Origin: Rhodoferax sp. WC2427
Lineage (GTDB): Bacteria; Pseudomonadota; Gammaproteobacteria; Burkholderiales; Burkholderiaceae_C
Length of the DNA: 64,000 nt
Direction: 5' to 3'
NCBI RefSeq assembly: GCF_040822085.1
Contig: NZ_CP162006.1
Span: 1,426,001-1,490,000 of the forward strand
Below the pieces are notes generated by a model that saw nothing but the letters and a program-made list of their open reading frames with translations, did not search any database and was not told where the DNA came from. Every line of letters starts with the position of its first letter. The first letter of the stretch is position 1. Positions 28,656 to 37,962 of this stretch are shown here, piece by piece. The translations under genes were made by a program, and so were the position numbers.

Positions 28656-29735
28656 CTACAGCCGCTGGCCGTCCTCGCCAAACAGCGAGATGCGCCGCAC
28701 GTCGCAGCGCACGCCCAGGGTGTGGCCGCGCTGGTGCGGGGTGTGGCTGTCGGCGATACACGACATGGCCGTGCCGCCCAGGTCCAGCCACAGCACCACC
28801 ATGGCACCCATGGGCTCGGCCAGGGTGACGGTGGCTTTGCCCAGGGCGGGCTGGTCCAGCGGCACCAGGTCCACGTGCTCCGGGCGCACGCCCAGCACCG
28901 CCTTTTGGCCCATGTGCGGCGGCGTGGCAAAGGGGTAGGCGGCTACGTCGACCGTCAGGCCCGGGGCGCGCCACACCAACTGGCCGTTGTCGGAGGCGAT
29001 CACGCCTTCGAAGAAGTTCATGGTGGGCGAGCCCAGAAAGCCCGCCACGAAGCGGTTGATGGGCCGGTCGTAGACTTCGGCGGGGGTGCCGATCTGCTGG
29101 ATCTTGCCGTCCAGCATCACCGCGATGCGGCTGGCCAGGGTCATAGCCTCGGTCTGGTCGTGGGTCACATACACCATGGTCTTGCCGATGTCCACGTGCA
29201 GCTGCTTGAGCTCGCGGCGCAGCTCGTTGCGCAACTTGGCGTCCAGATTCGACAGCGGCTCGTCAAACAGATACACCCCGGCATCGCGCACCAGGGCACG
29301 GCCAATCGCCACCCGCTGGCGCTGCCCGCCGGAGAGCTGCGAAGGCTTGCGCTGCAGCAGCGGCCCCAGGTGCAGCATGGCGGATGCACGTTCCACGCGG
29401 CGGGCGATTTCATCGGCCGGAATGCCGGTGATGCGCGGGCCGAACGACATGTTGCGTTCCACCGTCATGGTGGGGTAGAGCGCGTAGCTCTGGAACACCA
29501 TGCCGATGGAGCGGTCCTTGGGGTCGGCCCAGGTGACGTCGTTGCCGCCGATTTCGATCACGCCGTCATGCACGTCGATCAGCCCGGCGATCGTGTGCAG
29601 CAGGGTGGATTTGCCGCAGCCCGAGGGGCCCAGCAGCACCAGGAATTCGCCATCGACGACCTCCAGGTTCATGTTTTGCAGGATGTCCACATTGCCCAGG
29701 CGGATGTGGAGTTGTTGGATGCTGACACTAGACAT
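28656..29735 (-). CDS. Carbohydrate ABC transporter ATPase (MalK/UgpC family)
   Basis: A 359-residue ATPase: Walker [11 protein letters not shown]-loop [10 protein letters not shown], signature [15 protein letters not shown], Walker [14 protein letters not shown]-loop VTHDQTEA, then the C-terminal MalK-type regulatory OB-fold (GVRPEHVDL). ATG at 29735, preceded by AGGAAT, is the family start. It energises the two permeases encoded just upstream. Such ATPases can serve several sugar transporters. Confidence 0.95.
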   Translation of the reverse strand: MSSVSIQQLHIRLGNVDILQNMNLEVVDGEFLVLLGPSGCGKSTLLHTIAGLIDVHDGVIEIGGNDVTWADPKDRSIGMVFQSYALYPTMTVERNMSFGPRITGIPADEIARRVERASAMLHLGPLLQRKPSQLSGGQRQRVAIGRALVRDAGVYLFDEPLSNLDAKLRNELRRELKQLHVDIGKTMVYVTHDQTEAMTLASRIAVMLDGKIQQIGTPAEVYDRPINRFVAGFLGSPTMNFFEGVIASDNGQLVWRAPGLTVDVAAYPFATPPHMGQKAVLGVRPEHVDLVPLDQPALGKATVTLAEPMGAMVVLWLDLGGTAMSCIADSHTPHQRGHTLGVRCDVRRISLFGEDGQRL

Positions 29736-29744
29736 ATGGATTCC

Positions 29745-29880
29745 TCTAATTTTTATAAAGCCGCCAAGGCAGGTGGTAGACCATCCTTCCAGAAACACCG
29801 CAGAACTGGCTCCGCCAGGCTGCTGGTGTTGCCCCCTGCAAGGGGGTTGGCGAAAAGCGCTTGCGCTGTAGCCTGGGGGT
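29745..29880. repeat. Intergenic repeat with CCCCCTTGCAGGGGG hairpin
   Basis: A 140-bp spacer between permease and ATPase genes. It contains a palindrome at 29832-29846 and flanking GCCTGGCGGAGCC-like sequence that resembles intergenic repeats widespread in Comamonadaceae. It could fine-tune expression inside the operon. No gene. Confidence 0.55.
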
Positions 29881-29882
29881 GT

Positions 29883-30782
29883 TCAACCTTTCACTGCGCC
29901 AGCAGCGATGCCGCGTACGAACCAACGACCGGAGATGAGATAGATGAACAGCGGCACCGAGGAGGTGAGGATGGTGGCCGCCATGTTGACGTTGTACAAA
30001 CGCTCGCCGGTGGTGGTGTTGATGATGTTGTTGAGCTGCACCGTCATGGGCAGGTTCTCGCGCCCGGCAAACACCAGGCCCAGCAGGAAGTCGTTCCAGA
30101 TGCCGGTGACCTGCATGATCACCGCCACGATGATGATGGGGGTGGACATGGGAATCATCAGCTGGAAGAAGATGCGCCAGAAGCCACCGCCGTCGATGCG
30201 CGCGGCCTTCACCAGCTCTTCGGGCAGGCTTGCGTAGTAGTTGCGGAACAGCAGCGTCATCACCGGCATGCCGAAGATGGTGTGCACCAGCACGATGGCG
30301 GGCAAGGTGCTGAATAGGCCCAGCATGGACAGCCCGCGCACCAGCGGATACAGGTGCACCTGGTAGGGAATGAACGCGCCCAGCAGCAAAATGGCAAAGA
30401 ACACCCCGGCCCAGGGCCTGCGCCAGTAGGCCAGTGCGTAGCCGTTGAGCGCACCAATGAAGATCGACAGCATCGCGCTGGGGACCACGATCTTCAAGGA
30501 GTTCCAGAAGCCCACCTGGATGCCGGTGCACTCCAGCCCGGTGCAGGCACTGGACCAGGCAATCGCCCAGGCTTCGATGGTGGGGCGGCTGGGCAGGGCG
30601 AAGATCTGGCCCAGGCGGATCTCTTCCATGGGCTTGAGCGAGGTCACCACCATCACATACAGTGGCAGCAGAAAGAATAGGGCGCTCATCAGCAAAAAGG
30701 CGTAGATGCCGATGCGGGCCGGGGTGAACCAGGATTTGGCCGGGCGCTGGTTGCGCACCTTGACGGGAGTGGTGGCGTTCAT
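29883..30782 (-). CDS. Carbohydrate ABC transporter permease (MalG type)
   Basis: A 299-residue, six-span permease with the EAA loop EELVKAARIDGGGFWRIFFQLMIPM that docks to the ATPase. The periplasmic region after the first span contains two Cys (CTGLECTG). The start at 30782 lies 2 bp after the stop of the partner permease, so the two are translated together. Belongs to the beta-glucoside uptake operon. Confidence 0.94.
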   Translation of the reverse strand: MNATTPVKVRNQRPAKSWFTPARIGIYAFLLMSALFFLLPLYVMVVTSLKPMEEIRLGQIFALPSRPTIEAWAIAWSSACTGLECTGIQVGFWNSLKIVVPSAMLSIFIGALNGYALAYWRRPWAGVFFAILLLGAFIPYQVHLYPLVRGLSMLGLFSTLPAIVLVHTIFGMPVMTLLFRNYYASLPEELVKAARIDGGGFWRIFFQLMIPMSTPIIIVAVIMQVTGIWNDFLLGLVFAGRENLPMTVQLNNIINTTTGERLYNVNMAATILTSSVPLFIYLISGRWFVRGIAAGAVKG

Positions 30783-30784
30783 GG

Positions 30785-31699
30785 TCAATGGCCCTTGTTG
30801 TTGTTTTTTTCCATGCGGTTCTTGGCGTACAGCCAGGGCAGCAGCAGGGCCAGCACGGTCAGCAGCAGCACCACCGAGGCGGCCGAGGCCAGGCCGATGT
30901 TGGCGCGGTTGAACAGGTAGTCCATGATGAACTTGGCGGGCACCTCGCTGGCAATGCCGGGGCCGCCACCGGTCATGGCGACCACCACGTCGAACACCTT
31001 GATCACGCCCAGCGACAGCAGCACGGTGGCGGTGGCAATGCTGGGCGCAATCATGGGCAGCACGATGCTCATGTAGACGCGCCAGACCGGAATGCCGTCG
31101 ATGCGCGCGGCCTTCCAGATCTCTTCGTCCACGCCGCGCAGGCCTGCCAGCAGCAATGCCATGACCAGCCCGGCCGACTGCCACACCGCGGCCAGGGCGA
31201 TGGCGTACATCACCTTGTCCTGGCTGATGATCCAGTCGAACTCAAAATTGGGAAAGCCTAGCTGGCGCACCGCCTCTTGCAGGCCCAGGCCGGGGTTGAG
31301 CATCCACTGCCAGACCAGGCCGGTGGCCACGAAGCTCATGGCATAGGGGTAGAGAAAAATGGTGCGCAATATGCCTTCGCCGCGCACCTTCTGGTCGATA
31401 AATACCGCCAGAAAAAAGCCCAGCGCCAGGCAGGCAATCACAAAGATCACACCAAACAGCGCCATGTTGTGCAGCGACAGCCACCAGCGGTCGGTGGTGA
31501 AGAGCTTTTCGTACTGCGCCAGCCCGACGAAGTTGGTGTTGGGGAAGGTCTTGGAGCTGGTCAGCGACACCACGATGGACCACAGCACCGTGCCCAGGTA
31601 GCACAGCAATACGGTCACCGCCATGGGCAGCAGGGCGAAGTTGACCGCCCAGTTCTGGCGCTTGCCGCGCCGGGGTGGGGGTTTGGGGGGTGTGGCCAT
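30785..31699 (-). CDS. Carbohydrate ABC transporter permease (MalF/UgpA type)
   Basis: A 304-residue membrane permease with six spans. The EAA motif reads DEEIWKAARIDGIPVWRVYMSIVLPMI. It starts after a charged, Pro/Arg-rich tail (PPKPPPRRGKRQ). It lies between the binding-protein gene (110 bp upstream) and the MalG-type permease (2 bp downstream). Confidence 0.94.
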   Translation of the reverse strand: MATPPKPPPRRGKRQNWAVNFALLPMAVTVLLCYLGTVLWSIVVSLTSSKTFPNTNFVGLAQYEKLFTTDRWWLSLHNMALFGVIFVIACLALGFFLAVFIDQKVRGEGILRTIFLYPYAMSFVATGLVWQWMLNPGLGLQEAVRQLGFPNFEFDWIISQDKVMYAIALAAVWQSAGLVMALLLAGLRGVDEEIWKAARIDGIPVWRVYMSIVLPMIAPSIATATVLLSLGVIKVFDVVVAMTGGGPGIASEVPAKFIMDYLFNRANIGLASAASVVLLLTVLALLLPWLYAKNRMEKNNNKGH

Positions 31700-31808
31700 C
31701 TAAGGTGTCCTTTGTGCAGTGCGGAATGCGAAACGGGGATGCGGTACACGCCCGTGCCGGCGTGCGGTGGCACGTCGGCACGGGCGTGGCTAGCGGGCGA
31801 GCGCCAGA

Positions 31809-33050
31809 TCAGCCCTTGATGGCGCCCTGCAGCGCCTTGACCACATCGTCCACCGACTGGGCAGTGTTCCAGTACTTGGAGATGATGTCCTGCACGGCAC
31901 CGCCCACATCGGGAGCCAGCAGCATGTCGGGTACGGCGATCTGGCGGGTCTTGTCCTTCATGATGGTCAGGCCGGCTTGTGCGCACAGGTCCATTTGCGA
32001 TGCATCGACGTCGGTGCGGATCGGGATCGATCCCTTTTTGTTGTTGAACGCGACCTGGGTGGCGGCCGAGGTCATCGAGGTGGCCAGCATCTGCTGGGCC
32101 TTGATGGCGTTGGCATCCTTGGTGCGGGGAAACACAAACACGTCACCGGCAATGATGTAGGGCGACTTGGGGCCAAAGCCGGGGAAGCAGCCGTAGTCTT
32201 TGCCCGCCACCTGCTTGGCGTTGTTGAATTCGCCCTTGGCCCAGTCGCCCATGATCTGCACGCCAGCCTTGCCGGTGATCAGCATCGAGGTGGCGTCGTT
32301 CCAGTTGCGGCCGGGCGAGCCTGCGTCGGTGTAGCTCTTCAGGCGCTTGAAATCGGTCAGCACCTTGCGGAAGGCAGGGGTGTTGATGACGGCTGCATCG
32401 TGGTCCTTGAAGAACTTCATGTACAGGTCGGTACCGCCGACCTGGGCCACCCAGCTGTAGAAGGTGATGTATTCCTGCCAGCCCTGGCCACCCAGAGCCA
32501 GTGGCACCAGACCGGCGGCCTTGAGCTTGTCGAGTGCGGCGAACAGCTCGTCGGGGGTCTTGGGTTCGCTGGTGATACCGGCCTTGGCAAACGCGGGCTT
32601 GGAGTACCAGAACCAGCTGGGCATGTGGATGTTGACCGGTGCGGCGTAGTAGTGGCCGTTGACCTTGATGCTGCTGATCACGGGTGCGGGCAGCATGGTG
32701 TCCCACTTTTCCTTGGCGGCTACGGCGTCGATGTCGTTGAGCATGCCCTCCTTGATGATGTCCAGGTACTGCTGCGAGGTGTTGAACATGGCCGCGGTGG
32801 GTGGGTTGCCACCCACGATGCGGTTGATGGCGGCGGCACGGGCGGCCTCACCACCGGCCACCGCCGTGTCGACCCATTGGCCACCGGATTTGTTGAACGC
32901 GGCGGCCAGCTCTTGCACCGCCGCCGATTCGCCCCCCGAGGTCCACCAGTGCATGACTTCCGCCTTGGTCTGCGCCTGCGCGCCCGTGGCGGCCAAAATG
33001 GCCAGCGATGCAATGGCCAGGGCCACGGTGGTACGAACTTGTGCTTGCAT
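31809..33050 (-). CDS. Extracellular solute-binding protein, family 1 (sugar)
   Basis: A 413-residue periplasmic binding protein. The signal peptide runs from MQAQVRTTVALAIASLAILAA to cleavage after GAQAQ. The mature part starts EVMHWWTSGGESAAVQELA, with NMxNTSQQYLD-like and WFWYSKPAF segments typical of glucose/beta-glucoside binding proteins. ATG at 33050 has a GGAG Shine-Dalgarno 8 bp upstream. It follows the beta-glucosidase gene after an attenuator-like hairpin. Likely binds cellobiose or a related beta-glucoside, or glucose. Confidence 0.94.
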   Translation of the reverse strand: MQAQVRTTVALAIASLAILAATGAQAQTKAEVMHWWTSGGESAAVQELAAAFNKSGGQWVDTAVAGGEAARAAAINRIVGGNPPTAAMFNTSQQYLDIIKEGMLNDIDAVAAKEKWDTMLPAPVISSIKVNGHYYAAPVNIHMPSWFWYSKPAFAKAGITSEPKTPDELFAALDKLKAAGLVPLALGGQGWQEYITFYSWVAQVGGTDLYMKFFKDHDAAVINTPAFRKVLTDFKRLKSYTDAGSPGRNWNDATSMLITGKAGVQIMGDWAKGEFNNAKQVAGKDYGCFPGFGPKSPYIIAGDVFVFPRTKDANAIKAQQMLATSMTSAATQVAFNNKKGSIPIRTDVDASQMDLCAQAGLTIMKDKTRQIAVPDMLLAPDVGGAVQDIISKYWNTAQSVDDVVKALQGAIKG

Positions 33051-33100
33051 GTTGTCTCCAGTTTTTATGGGAAAAGGGCTCACCGCCCAGAGGGAAAAAG

Positions 33101-33132
33101 GGCAGAGCCGGCATGTTGCCACCGGCTCTGCC
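33101..33132 (-). terminator. 11-bp hairpin between beta-glucosidase and binding-protein genes
   Basis: GGCAGAGCCGG and CCGGCTCTGCC pair perfectly around a 10-nt loop; in the minus-strand direction the stem is followed by CTTTTTCCC. It could partly terminate readthrough from the glucosidase gene or protect the 5' end of the binding-protein mRNA. Confidence 0.7.
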
Positions 33133-33142
33133 AGGGAAAAAA

Positions 33143-34516
33143 TCAGCGCACGGGGCGTTCCTTACGCTGCTGCAAGAAGGCTTGCACGGCGAGCGAACTG
33201 TGCTTGGGCGTGCGCACCTGGGTGGTGTAGTCCACGTGGGTGATGCCGAAGCGGCGCTCGTAGCCATAGGCCCATTCAAAGTTGTCCATCAGCGACCAGA
33301 TGAAATAGCCGCGCACATCCACCCCGGCCTTGATGGCGGTGTCCACGGCCATCAGGTGGCGCTCCAGGAAGCGGATACGCTGGGGGTCGGCCACGCCGCC
33401 GTCGGCCCCTACGCTGTCGTCGCTGGCCATGCCGTTTTCGGTGATGTAGACCGGGGGCATGTCGGGGTAGCGGGCGTTGAAGTCCACCAGCAAGTCGGTC
33501 AGGCCCTGGGGGTACACCTCCCAGCCCATCTGGGTGCGTTCCACCTTGTCGGAGTGGGGGGCTTCCTGGAAGCCGCCCTTGCCGTCGGACTCGACCTCGG
33601 CGCGGAAGTAGTAGTTGATGCCCAGGAAGTCCATCTTGGTGGAGATGATTTCCATGTCGCCCGCCAGCACCAGCGGCTCGCAGCCGGGCCACAGCCGGAA
33701 AAGGTCTTGCGGGTAGGTGCCCAGCAGCAGCGGGTCGAACACCCAGTGGTTTTGCTGCACGTAGGCCAGGTAGGCCGCATCCTGGTCGGCGGCGCTGTCG
33801 GTGCGCGGGCCAAACACGCCGGTGTTGCAGACGATGCCGCGCATCGCCTTGGGGTCGTTGGCTTTGATTTTGGCCAGCGCCAGGCCGTGGCCCAGCAGCA
33901 GGTGGTGCAGGGCCTGGGTGGTCTGGCGCAGGTCGGTCACGCCGGGGGCGTGGCGGCCAATGCCGTAGCCCAGGAAGGCCGAGCACCAGGGCTCGTTCAG
34001 CGTGGCCCAGGCGGTGACCTTGCCCGCCAGTTCGCGGCTCATCAGGTCGGCGTATTCGGCAAAGGCGTAGGCGGTTTCGCGGTTGGCCCAGCCGCCCTTG
34101 TCTTGCCAGTGCTGGGGCAGGTCCCAGTGGTACAGGGTGACGTAGGTTTGGATGCCTTTGGCTTGGAGCGCGTCCAGCAGGTTCTTGTAGAAGCCGATGC
34201 CTTTGGGGTTGGGCACGCCTTTCTCGTCCATCACGCGGGGCCAGGCGATAGACAGGCGGTAGGCATCTACGCCCAGCCCGGCAATCATGTCCACATCGGC
34301 CTGCCAGCGGTGGTAGTGGTCGCAGGCCACGTCGCCGGTGTCACCGTGCAGCACACGGCCAGGTTCGTCGCAGTAGGTGTCCCAGATGGACTGCAGGCGG
34401 CCGTCCTCGTCGGCAGCGCCCTCGATCTGGTAGGAGGCAGTGGCCACGCCCATCAGGAATTCAGGCTGGGCAATGGCCGAAGTGGCGGGGATGTTCAGGG
34501 CAGGTACAGCAGGCAT
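33143..34516 (-). CDS. GH1 beta-glucosidase
   Basis: A 457-residue family 1 glycoside hydrolase that cleaves terminal beta-D-glucosyl residues (cellobiose and similar). Acid/base Glu175 lies in ATLNEPW, nucleophile Glu360 in YITENG. The N-terminal FLMGVATASYQIEGA and glycone-binding HWDLPQ are conserved. No signal peptide, so cytoplasmic, acting on sugars imported by the ABC system encoded downstream. ATG at 34516 chosen because the conserved fold starts about 20 residues later. It is first in the operon. Confidence 0.97.
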   Translation of the reverse strand: MPAVPALNIPATSAIAQPEFLMGVATASYQIEGAADEDGRLQSIWDTYCDEPGRVLHGDTGDVACDHYHRWQADVDMIAGLGVDAYRLSIAWPRVMDEKGVPNPKGIGFYKNLLDALQAKGIQTYVTLYHWDLPQHWQDKGGWANRETAYAFAEYADLMSRELAGKVTAWATLNEPWCSAFLGYGIGRHAPGVTDLRQTTQALHHLLLGHGLALAKIKANDPKAMRGIVCNTGVFGPRTDSAADQDAAYLAYVQQNHWVFDPLLLGTYPQDLFRLWPGCEPLVLAGDMEIISTKMDFLGINYYFRAEVESDGKGGFQEAPHSDKVERTQMGWEVYPQGLTDLLVDFNARYPDMPPVYITENGMASDDSVGADGGVADPQRIRFLERHLMAVDTAIKAGVDVRGYFIWSLMDNFEWAYGYERRFGITHVDYTTQVRTPKHSSLAVQAFLQQRKERPVR

Positions 34517-34607
34517 GGTGTTCCAGAAAAGGCGGCAGGTTGGGTGCAAGGTGGGTAAGTGCCGCGATGTTAGGGACGATGGATCGCCTAGTCTGTAGGG
34601 AAAGTTT

Positions 34608-34628
34608 GATACCCGTACTATGGGTATC
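34608..34628. promoter_or_regulatory. Inverted repeat GATACCC-N7-GGGTATC in divergent promoter region
   Basis: Perfect 7-bp arms with a 7-bp spacer, about 90 bp from the beta-glucosidase start and 60 bp from the kinase start. The TACCC/GGGTA half-sites resemble sites bound by NarL-type regulators, and a NarL-type regulator is encoded at 36701-37354. Candidate operator for either or both divergent units. Confidence 0.5.
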
Positions 34629-34688
34629 CCTGAGTGCCTGTTCTAGTGCCCAGGCTTGCGGCACACTTGGTAACTAATTCGTTTGGCA

Positions 34689-36704
34689 ATGCACCACCAA
34701 CCCCCCCATTCCACCGATCGCCCGGATGCCGAAGGCCCCTTGGGCATCTCCGGCAGGTCCGTGCAAAAGCTGCCATTGACCGACCGCCTGGGGGCCGACG
34801 GCCTGCCCGGCGTGCCTGGCTACAGCGAGCAAAAGCAGAAGAACGATCCCCGCTTCGGCCAGGGCGCGGTGTGGCGCTGGCTGAGCGAGGCCGACCTGCT
34901 GGACCAGCGTGGCGAAGCCCAGGCCGAGTCGGTGCTGGTGTCCAACAGCCACCGCGTGTGGCAGCTGCTGCGCGAGATGCCGGTGGGCCTGGTGCTGTAC
35001 GACGCCGACTTCAATGTGGTCTACCAAAACCGCGCCAGCGAGCACATGACCGGCTTTGGCGCCGACGAAGCCGTGGGCCGCTCCCCCATCGGCCTGTGGA
35101 TCCTGCCCGACCAGGTGGCCAACCTGCAAAACACCCTGCGCCGCATGCGCACCGAGCGCATCTCGCTGCACGGGCGCGGTGTGCAGCTGCGCCGCGATGG
35201 CCATGTGGCCTGGGTGCAGTGGTACACCACGCCGCTGTTTGAAGGCGACACCTTCATCGGCTACCTGGGCACCCACACCGACATCAGCGAAGAGCTGCGC
35301 GCCCACACCGCGGTGCGCGCCGCCAAGCAGCAGGTCGATCTGCTGGTGGACGCGGCGGTGGACATCGCCATGCTGCAGCTCTCACCGCTGGGCCGGGCGC
35401 AAAGCTGGAACCGCAATGTGCAGGCCCTGTTTGGCCTGCCTGCGCTGGAGGTGCTGGGGCAGGACATGGCCCAGGTGCTGGCCCTGCCGGACCAATGGCC
35501 CGCGCTGCTGGCCGGTGCCGCGGGCGGTGCCCGCATGGAGTACGAAGGCTGGCTGCCGCGCCAGCCCGGTGGCCGCTTCTGGGGCAACCTGCTGCTCTAC
35601 CCCAAGAGCGATGAAAACCACGCGGTGGTGGCCGTGGTGCTGGTGGCCCGCGACCTGAGCGACCGCCGCCTGGCCGAGCAAAAAATCCGCGACAGCGAAG
35701 CCCTGCTGTCGGCCATCGTCTCCACCACCAGTGACGCCATCCTGGGCCTGGATGGGCAGGTCTGCGTGGTCTTCAGCAATCCCGCCGCCCAGCGCATCTT
35801 TGGCCGCAGCGCCGCGCAGTTGCTGGGCCTGCCGCTGGCCGATGTGATGCCCGATGTGGACCTGCCCAGCCTGATCGGTGCGGTGCGCACCCTGTCGGCC
35901 CGGCACCCGGACGGGGCCACGCTGCACCTGGAAGCCTCGGCCAGCGAAACCCGCGTCAACGGCGAGGTGCTGTTCACCCTGACCGCCCGCGACGTGACCG
36001 AGCGGGTCGAATCCGAGCAGGCCCTGCTGCACTACCGCGAGCAGCTCTCGGCCCTGTCGCGCCAGCTGATGGAGGCCGAGCAGCAAACCAACCGCCGCCT
36101 GGCGCAGCTGCTGCACGACCAGCTGGGCCAGACGCTGACCACCCTGCGCATCTCGGTCGATGCCCTGCGCGCCCAGCTGCCGCCGCCCGCCACACCCGCC
36201 ATCGACAAGAGCTGGACGCGCGTGTCCGGCATGATCGACCGCGGCATGCGCGAGGTGCGCCAGGTGCTGGTCGAGCTGCGCCCGCCGCTCTTGCAAGAGC
36301 AGGGCCTGGGCGTGGCGCTGGACAACGAAATCCAGGCCGAAGCCGCCAACCACAGCGGCGTGGCGCTGCGCCTGCATATCCCCCCCGCCATGGCCGACCG
36401 GCGCTGGAACCCCGAGGTTGAATACGCCGTCTTCATGGTGGCCCGCGAAGCCATCGGCAACGCCCTGTGCCATGCCCGCTGCCACAGCCTCACCGTGGGC
36501 ATCGAACCCCTGGGCACGCTGGGCCTGCGCCTGCTGGTGCAAGACGACGGCATCGGCCTGGGCCCCATCGGCCAGGCGGTCAAGCCCGGCCACCTGGGCC
36601 TGGTGGGCATGCGCGAACGCTCCCAGGCCATCGGTGCCCATTTAAGCGCCCGCTCGGCCGACAACGAGCGCGGCACCGTCATCGAACTGAGCTATTCCCC
36701 ATGA
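34689..36704 (+). CDS. PAS-domain sensor histidine kinase (HisKA_3, NarX/DegS type)
   Basis: A 671-residue protein without membrane spans. A variable leader of about 90 residues precedes three PAS-like domains (around 95-210 with VLYDADFNVVYQNRAS; around 220-330; around 345-450 with LGLDGQVCVVFSNPAAQ). Next is HisKA_3 with the phospho-acceptor His in LAQLLHDQLGQTL, then HATPase_c with GLVGMRERSQAIGA. ATG at 34689 was chosen over TTG at 34683. It overlaps the response regulator gene by 4 bp (ATGA). A soluble sensor of an intracellular signal, perhaps redox or sugar-linked. Confidence 0.94.
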   Translation: MHHQPPHSTDRPDAEGPLGISGRSVQKLPLTDRLGADGLPGVPGYSEQKQKNDPRFGQGAVWRWLSEADLLDQRGEAQAESVLVSNSHRVWQLLREMPVGLVLYDADFNVVYQNRASEHMTGFGADEAVGRSPIGLWILPDQVANLQNTLRRMRTERISLHGRGVQLRRDGHVAWVQWYTTPLFEGDTFIGYLGTHTDISEELRAHTAVRAAKQQVDLLVDAAVDIAMLQLSPLGRAQSWNRNVQALFGLPALEVLGQDMAQVLALPDQWPALLAGAAGGARMEYEGWLPRQPGGRFWGNLLLYPKSDENHAVVAVVLVARDLSDRRLAEQKIRDSEALLSAIVSTTSDAILGLDGQVCVVFSNPAAQRIFGRSAAQLLGLPLADVMPDVDLPSLIGAVRTLSARHPDGATLHLEASASETRVNGEVLFTLTARDVTERVESEQALLHYREQLSALSRQLMEAEQQTNRRLAQLLHDQLGQTLTTLRISVDALRAQLPPPATPAIDKSWTRVSGMIDRGMREVRQVLVELRPPLLQEQGLGVALDNEIQAEAANHSGVALRLHIPPAMADRRWNPEVEYAVFMVAREAIGNALCHARCHSLTVGIEPLGTLGLRLLVQDDGIGLGPIGQAVKPGHLGLVGMRERSQAIGAHLSARSADNERGTVIELSYSP

Positions 36705-37354
36705 CAGACACTGTGTACCTGGTCGACGACCACGCCATCCTGCGCGAAGGCCTGCGGGCGCTGCTGGAGCCGTCTGGCTTTAACGTGGTGGGCGAAAGCG
36801 GCGACCTGCCCACTGCCTTGCACGACATCGTGCGCGCCCCGCCCGACTGCGTGCTGCTGGATCTGTCGCTGGGCGAGCGCTCGGGCCACGAGCTGCTGGC
36901 CGAGTTGCAGCGCCGCAAAATCCCCAGCCGCGTGGTCGTGCTGAGCATGATGGCCCAGCCGCGCCAGGTGATGGATGCCGTGCGCATGGGGGCCATGGGC
37001 TATGTGCTCAAGGGCGCGTCGGGCGCCGAGGTGATCAACGCCCTGCGCCAGGCCTGCTGCGGCCAGCACTACTGGAGCGCCGCCATCGAGCGCGTGGCCC
37101 AGGAAGCGCTGCTGCCCGCCGACCCCGGTGCCGCGCCCGAGCCGCTGCACACCCTGTCGCAGCGCGAGCGCCAGGTGCTCAACCTGGTGGTGCGCGGCCA
37201 GCCCAGCAGCGGCATCGCCCACACCCTGAACCTGTCCGCCAAAACCGTGGAAACCTACCGTTCCCGGGTGATGGCCAAGCTGGGGGTGAGCGACATCACC
37301 GGGCTGGTGCGGCTGGCGGTGAAGGAGGGCTTGCTGGACGGGGAGGGAAATTGA
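36701..37354 (+). CDS. NarL/FixJ-family response regulator
   Basis: A 217-residue regulator: receiver (VYLVDDHAILREGL; Asp in VLLDLSLGERSG; Lys in YVLKGASG) and a C-terminal LuxR HTH (LSQRERQVLNLVVRGQ, AKTVETYRSRVMAKLGV). Partner of the PAS kinase, with which it overlaps by 4 bp. Possible targets include the divergent beta-glucoside operon, whose upstream region contains a TACCC/GGGTA inverted repeat. Confidence 0.95.
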   Translation: MTDTVYLVDDHAILREGLRALLEPSGFNVVGESGDLPTALHDIVRAPPDCVLLDLSLGERSGHELLAELQRRKIPSRVVVLSMMAQPRQVMDAVRMGAMGYVLKGASGAEVINALRQACCGQHYWSAAIERVAQEALLPADPGAAPEPLHTLSQRERQVLNLVVRGQPSSGIAHTLNLSAKTVETYRSRVMAKLGVSDITGLVRLAVKEGLLDGEGN

Positions 37355-37368
37355 GGTTTTAGGGCCGT

Positions 37369-37437
37369 TTTTCAGGGCTCCAATCGGCAGCCCGTGCTGA
37401 TGGAATGGGCGTGACGTGCTCCTGTTTTTTACTATCA
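37369..37437 (+). repeat. Dispersed palindromic repeat, diverged copy
   Basis: Contains CCGTGCTGATGGAATGGGCG, TGACGTGCTCCTG, TTTTTTACTATC. It follows the response-regulator stop and is more diverged than the other intergenic copies. Confidence 0.55.
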
Positions 37438-37907
37438 AAAGAGAAGCAATCTGTGGGGTGTACGGGCGGTAGCCAATGGGGTCGGATCATCCGCGCGCTC
37501 CAAAAGCTGGATGCCGTCCAGGCCGTATATCGCGCGTGTGCTCCGACCCCTTTGGCGGGTTGGCGTTGGCGCTTTCTGGATGTCTGCCAGCGTCGTCGGC
37601 CGGGTAGTGCGCCCGGCGGCGCAGTAACTTTTCTTTTGCGCAAAAGAAAAGTCACCAAAAGAAAGGCGCCCCAACTGTCTGCGCCCCTGCGCTGGCGCTA
37701 CGGGGAACCTGCGGTGCGCGCTTTGGGCGGGGTCTGGCTAAACTCGCCTGCGGCTCAAACAACGCCAGCCCTTTTCCGCCCAAAGCTGTGCTCCTCGGCG
37801 CACACAGATGGGGACCCCGGGGAGCGGGATCGGCCCGGCGGTGCCGGGCATCGCGCCGGTCGCGAGATGAGGGTGGCGGTTGGCTTGGGTTGGTTCAGAT
37901 GCCAAAT
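37438..37907. repeat. Intergenic repeat region with perfect palindrome ACTTTTCTTTTGC/GCAAAAGAAAAGT
   Basis: No credible gene in this 470-bp stretch. A perfect 26-bp palindrome lies at 37627-37652, followed by CACCAAAAGAAAGGCGCCCC and a long GC-rich tail. Sequences of this type recur in intergenic regions of Burkholderiales and are often miscalled as small basic proteins with an RKRKVTKRKA-like translation. Function unknown. Confidence 0.65.
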
Positions 37908-37958
37908 GGGCCTCTTGTGCTTATCAAATCAGCATAAGCAGCTATTTAAAAAATAGCA
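37908..37958 (+). repeat. Dispersed palindromic repeat copy
   Basis: Reads GGGCCTCTTGTGCTTATC, AAATCAGCATAAGCAGCTAT, TTAAAAAATAGCA. Lies immediately downstream of the minus-strand TIM-barrel gene, in a terminator-like position. Confidence 0.8.
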
Positions 37959-37962
37959 CCCA

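Noticed and set aside
28347..30317. 656-codon open frame on the plus strand
   Set aside because: Crosses the MFS, ATPase and permease genes in antisense, with no family features.
33008..34558. 516-codon open frame on the plus strand
   Set aside because: Antisense of the GH1 beta-glucosidase, whose catalytic motifs are intact.
37359..37956. Small basic proteins (RKRKVTKRKA-like translation)
   Set aside because: They fall in an intergenic repeat of a type often miscalled as genes.
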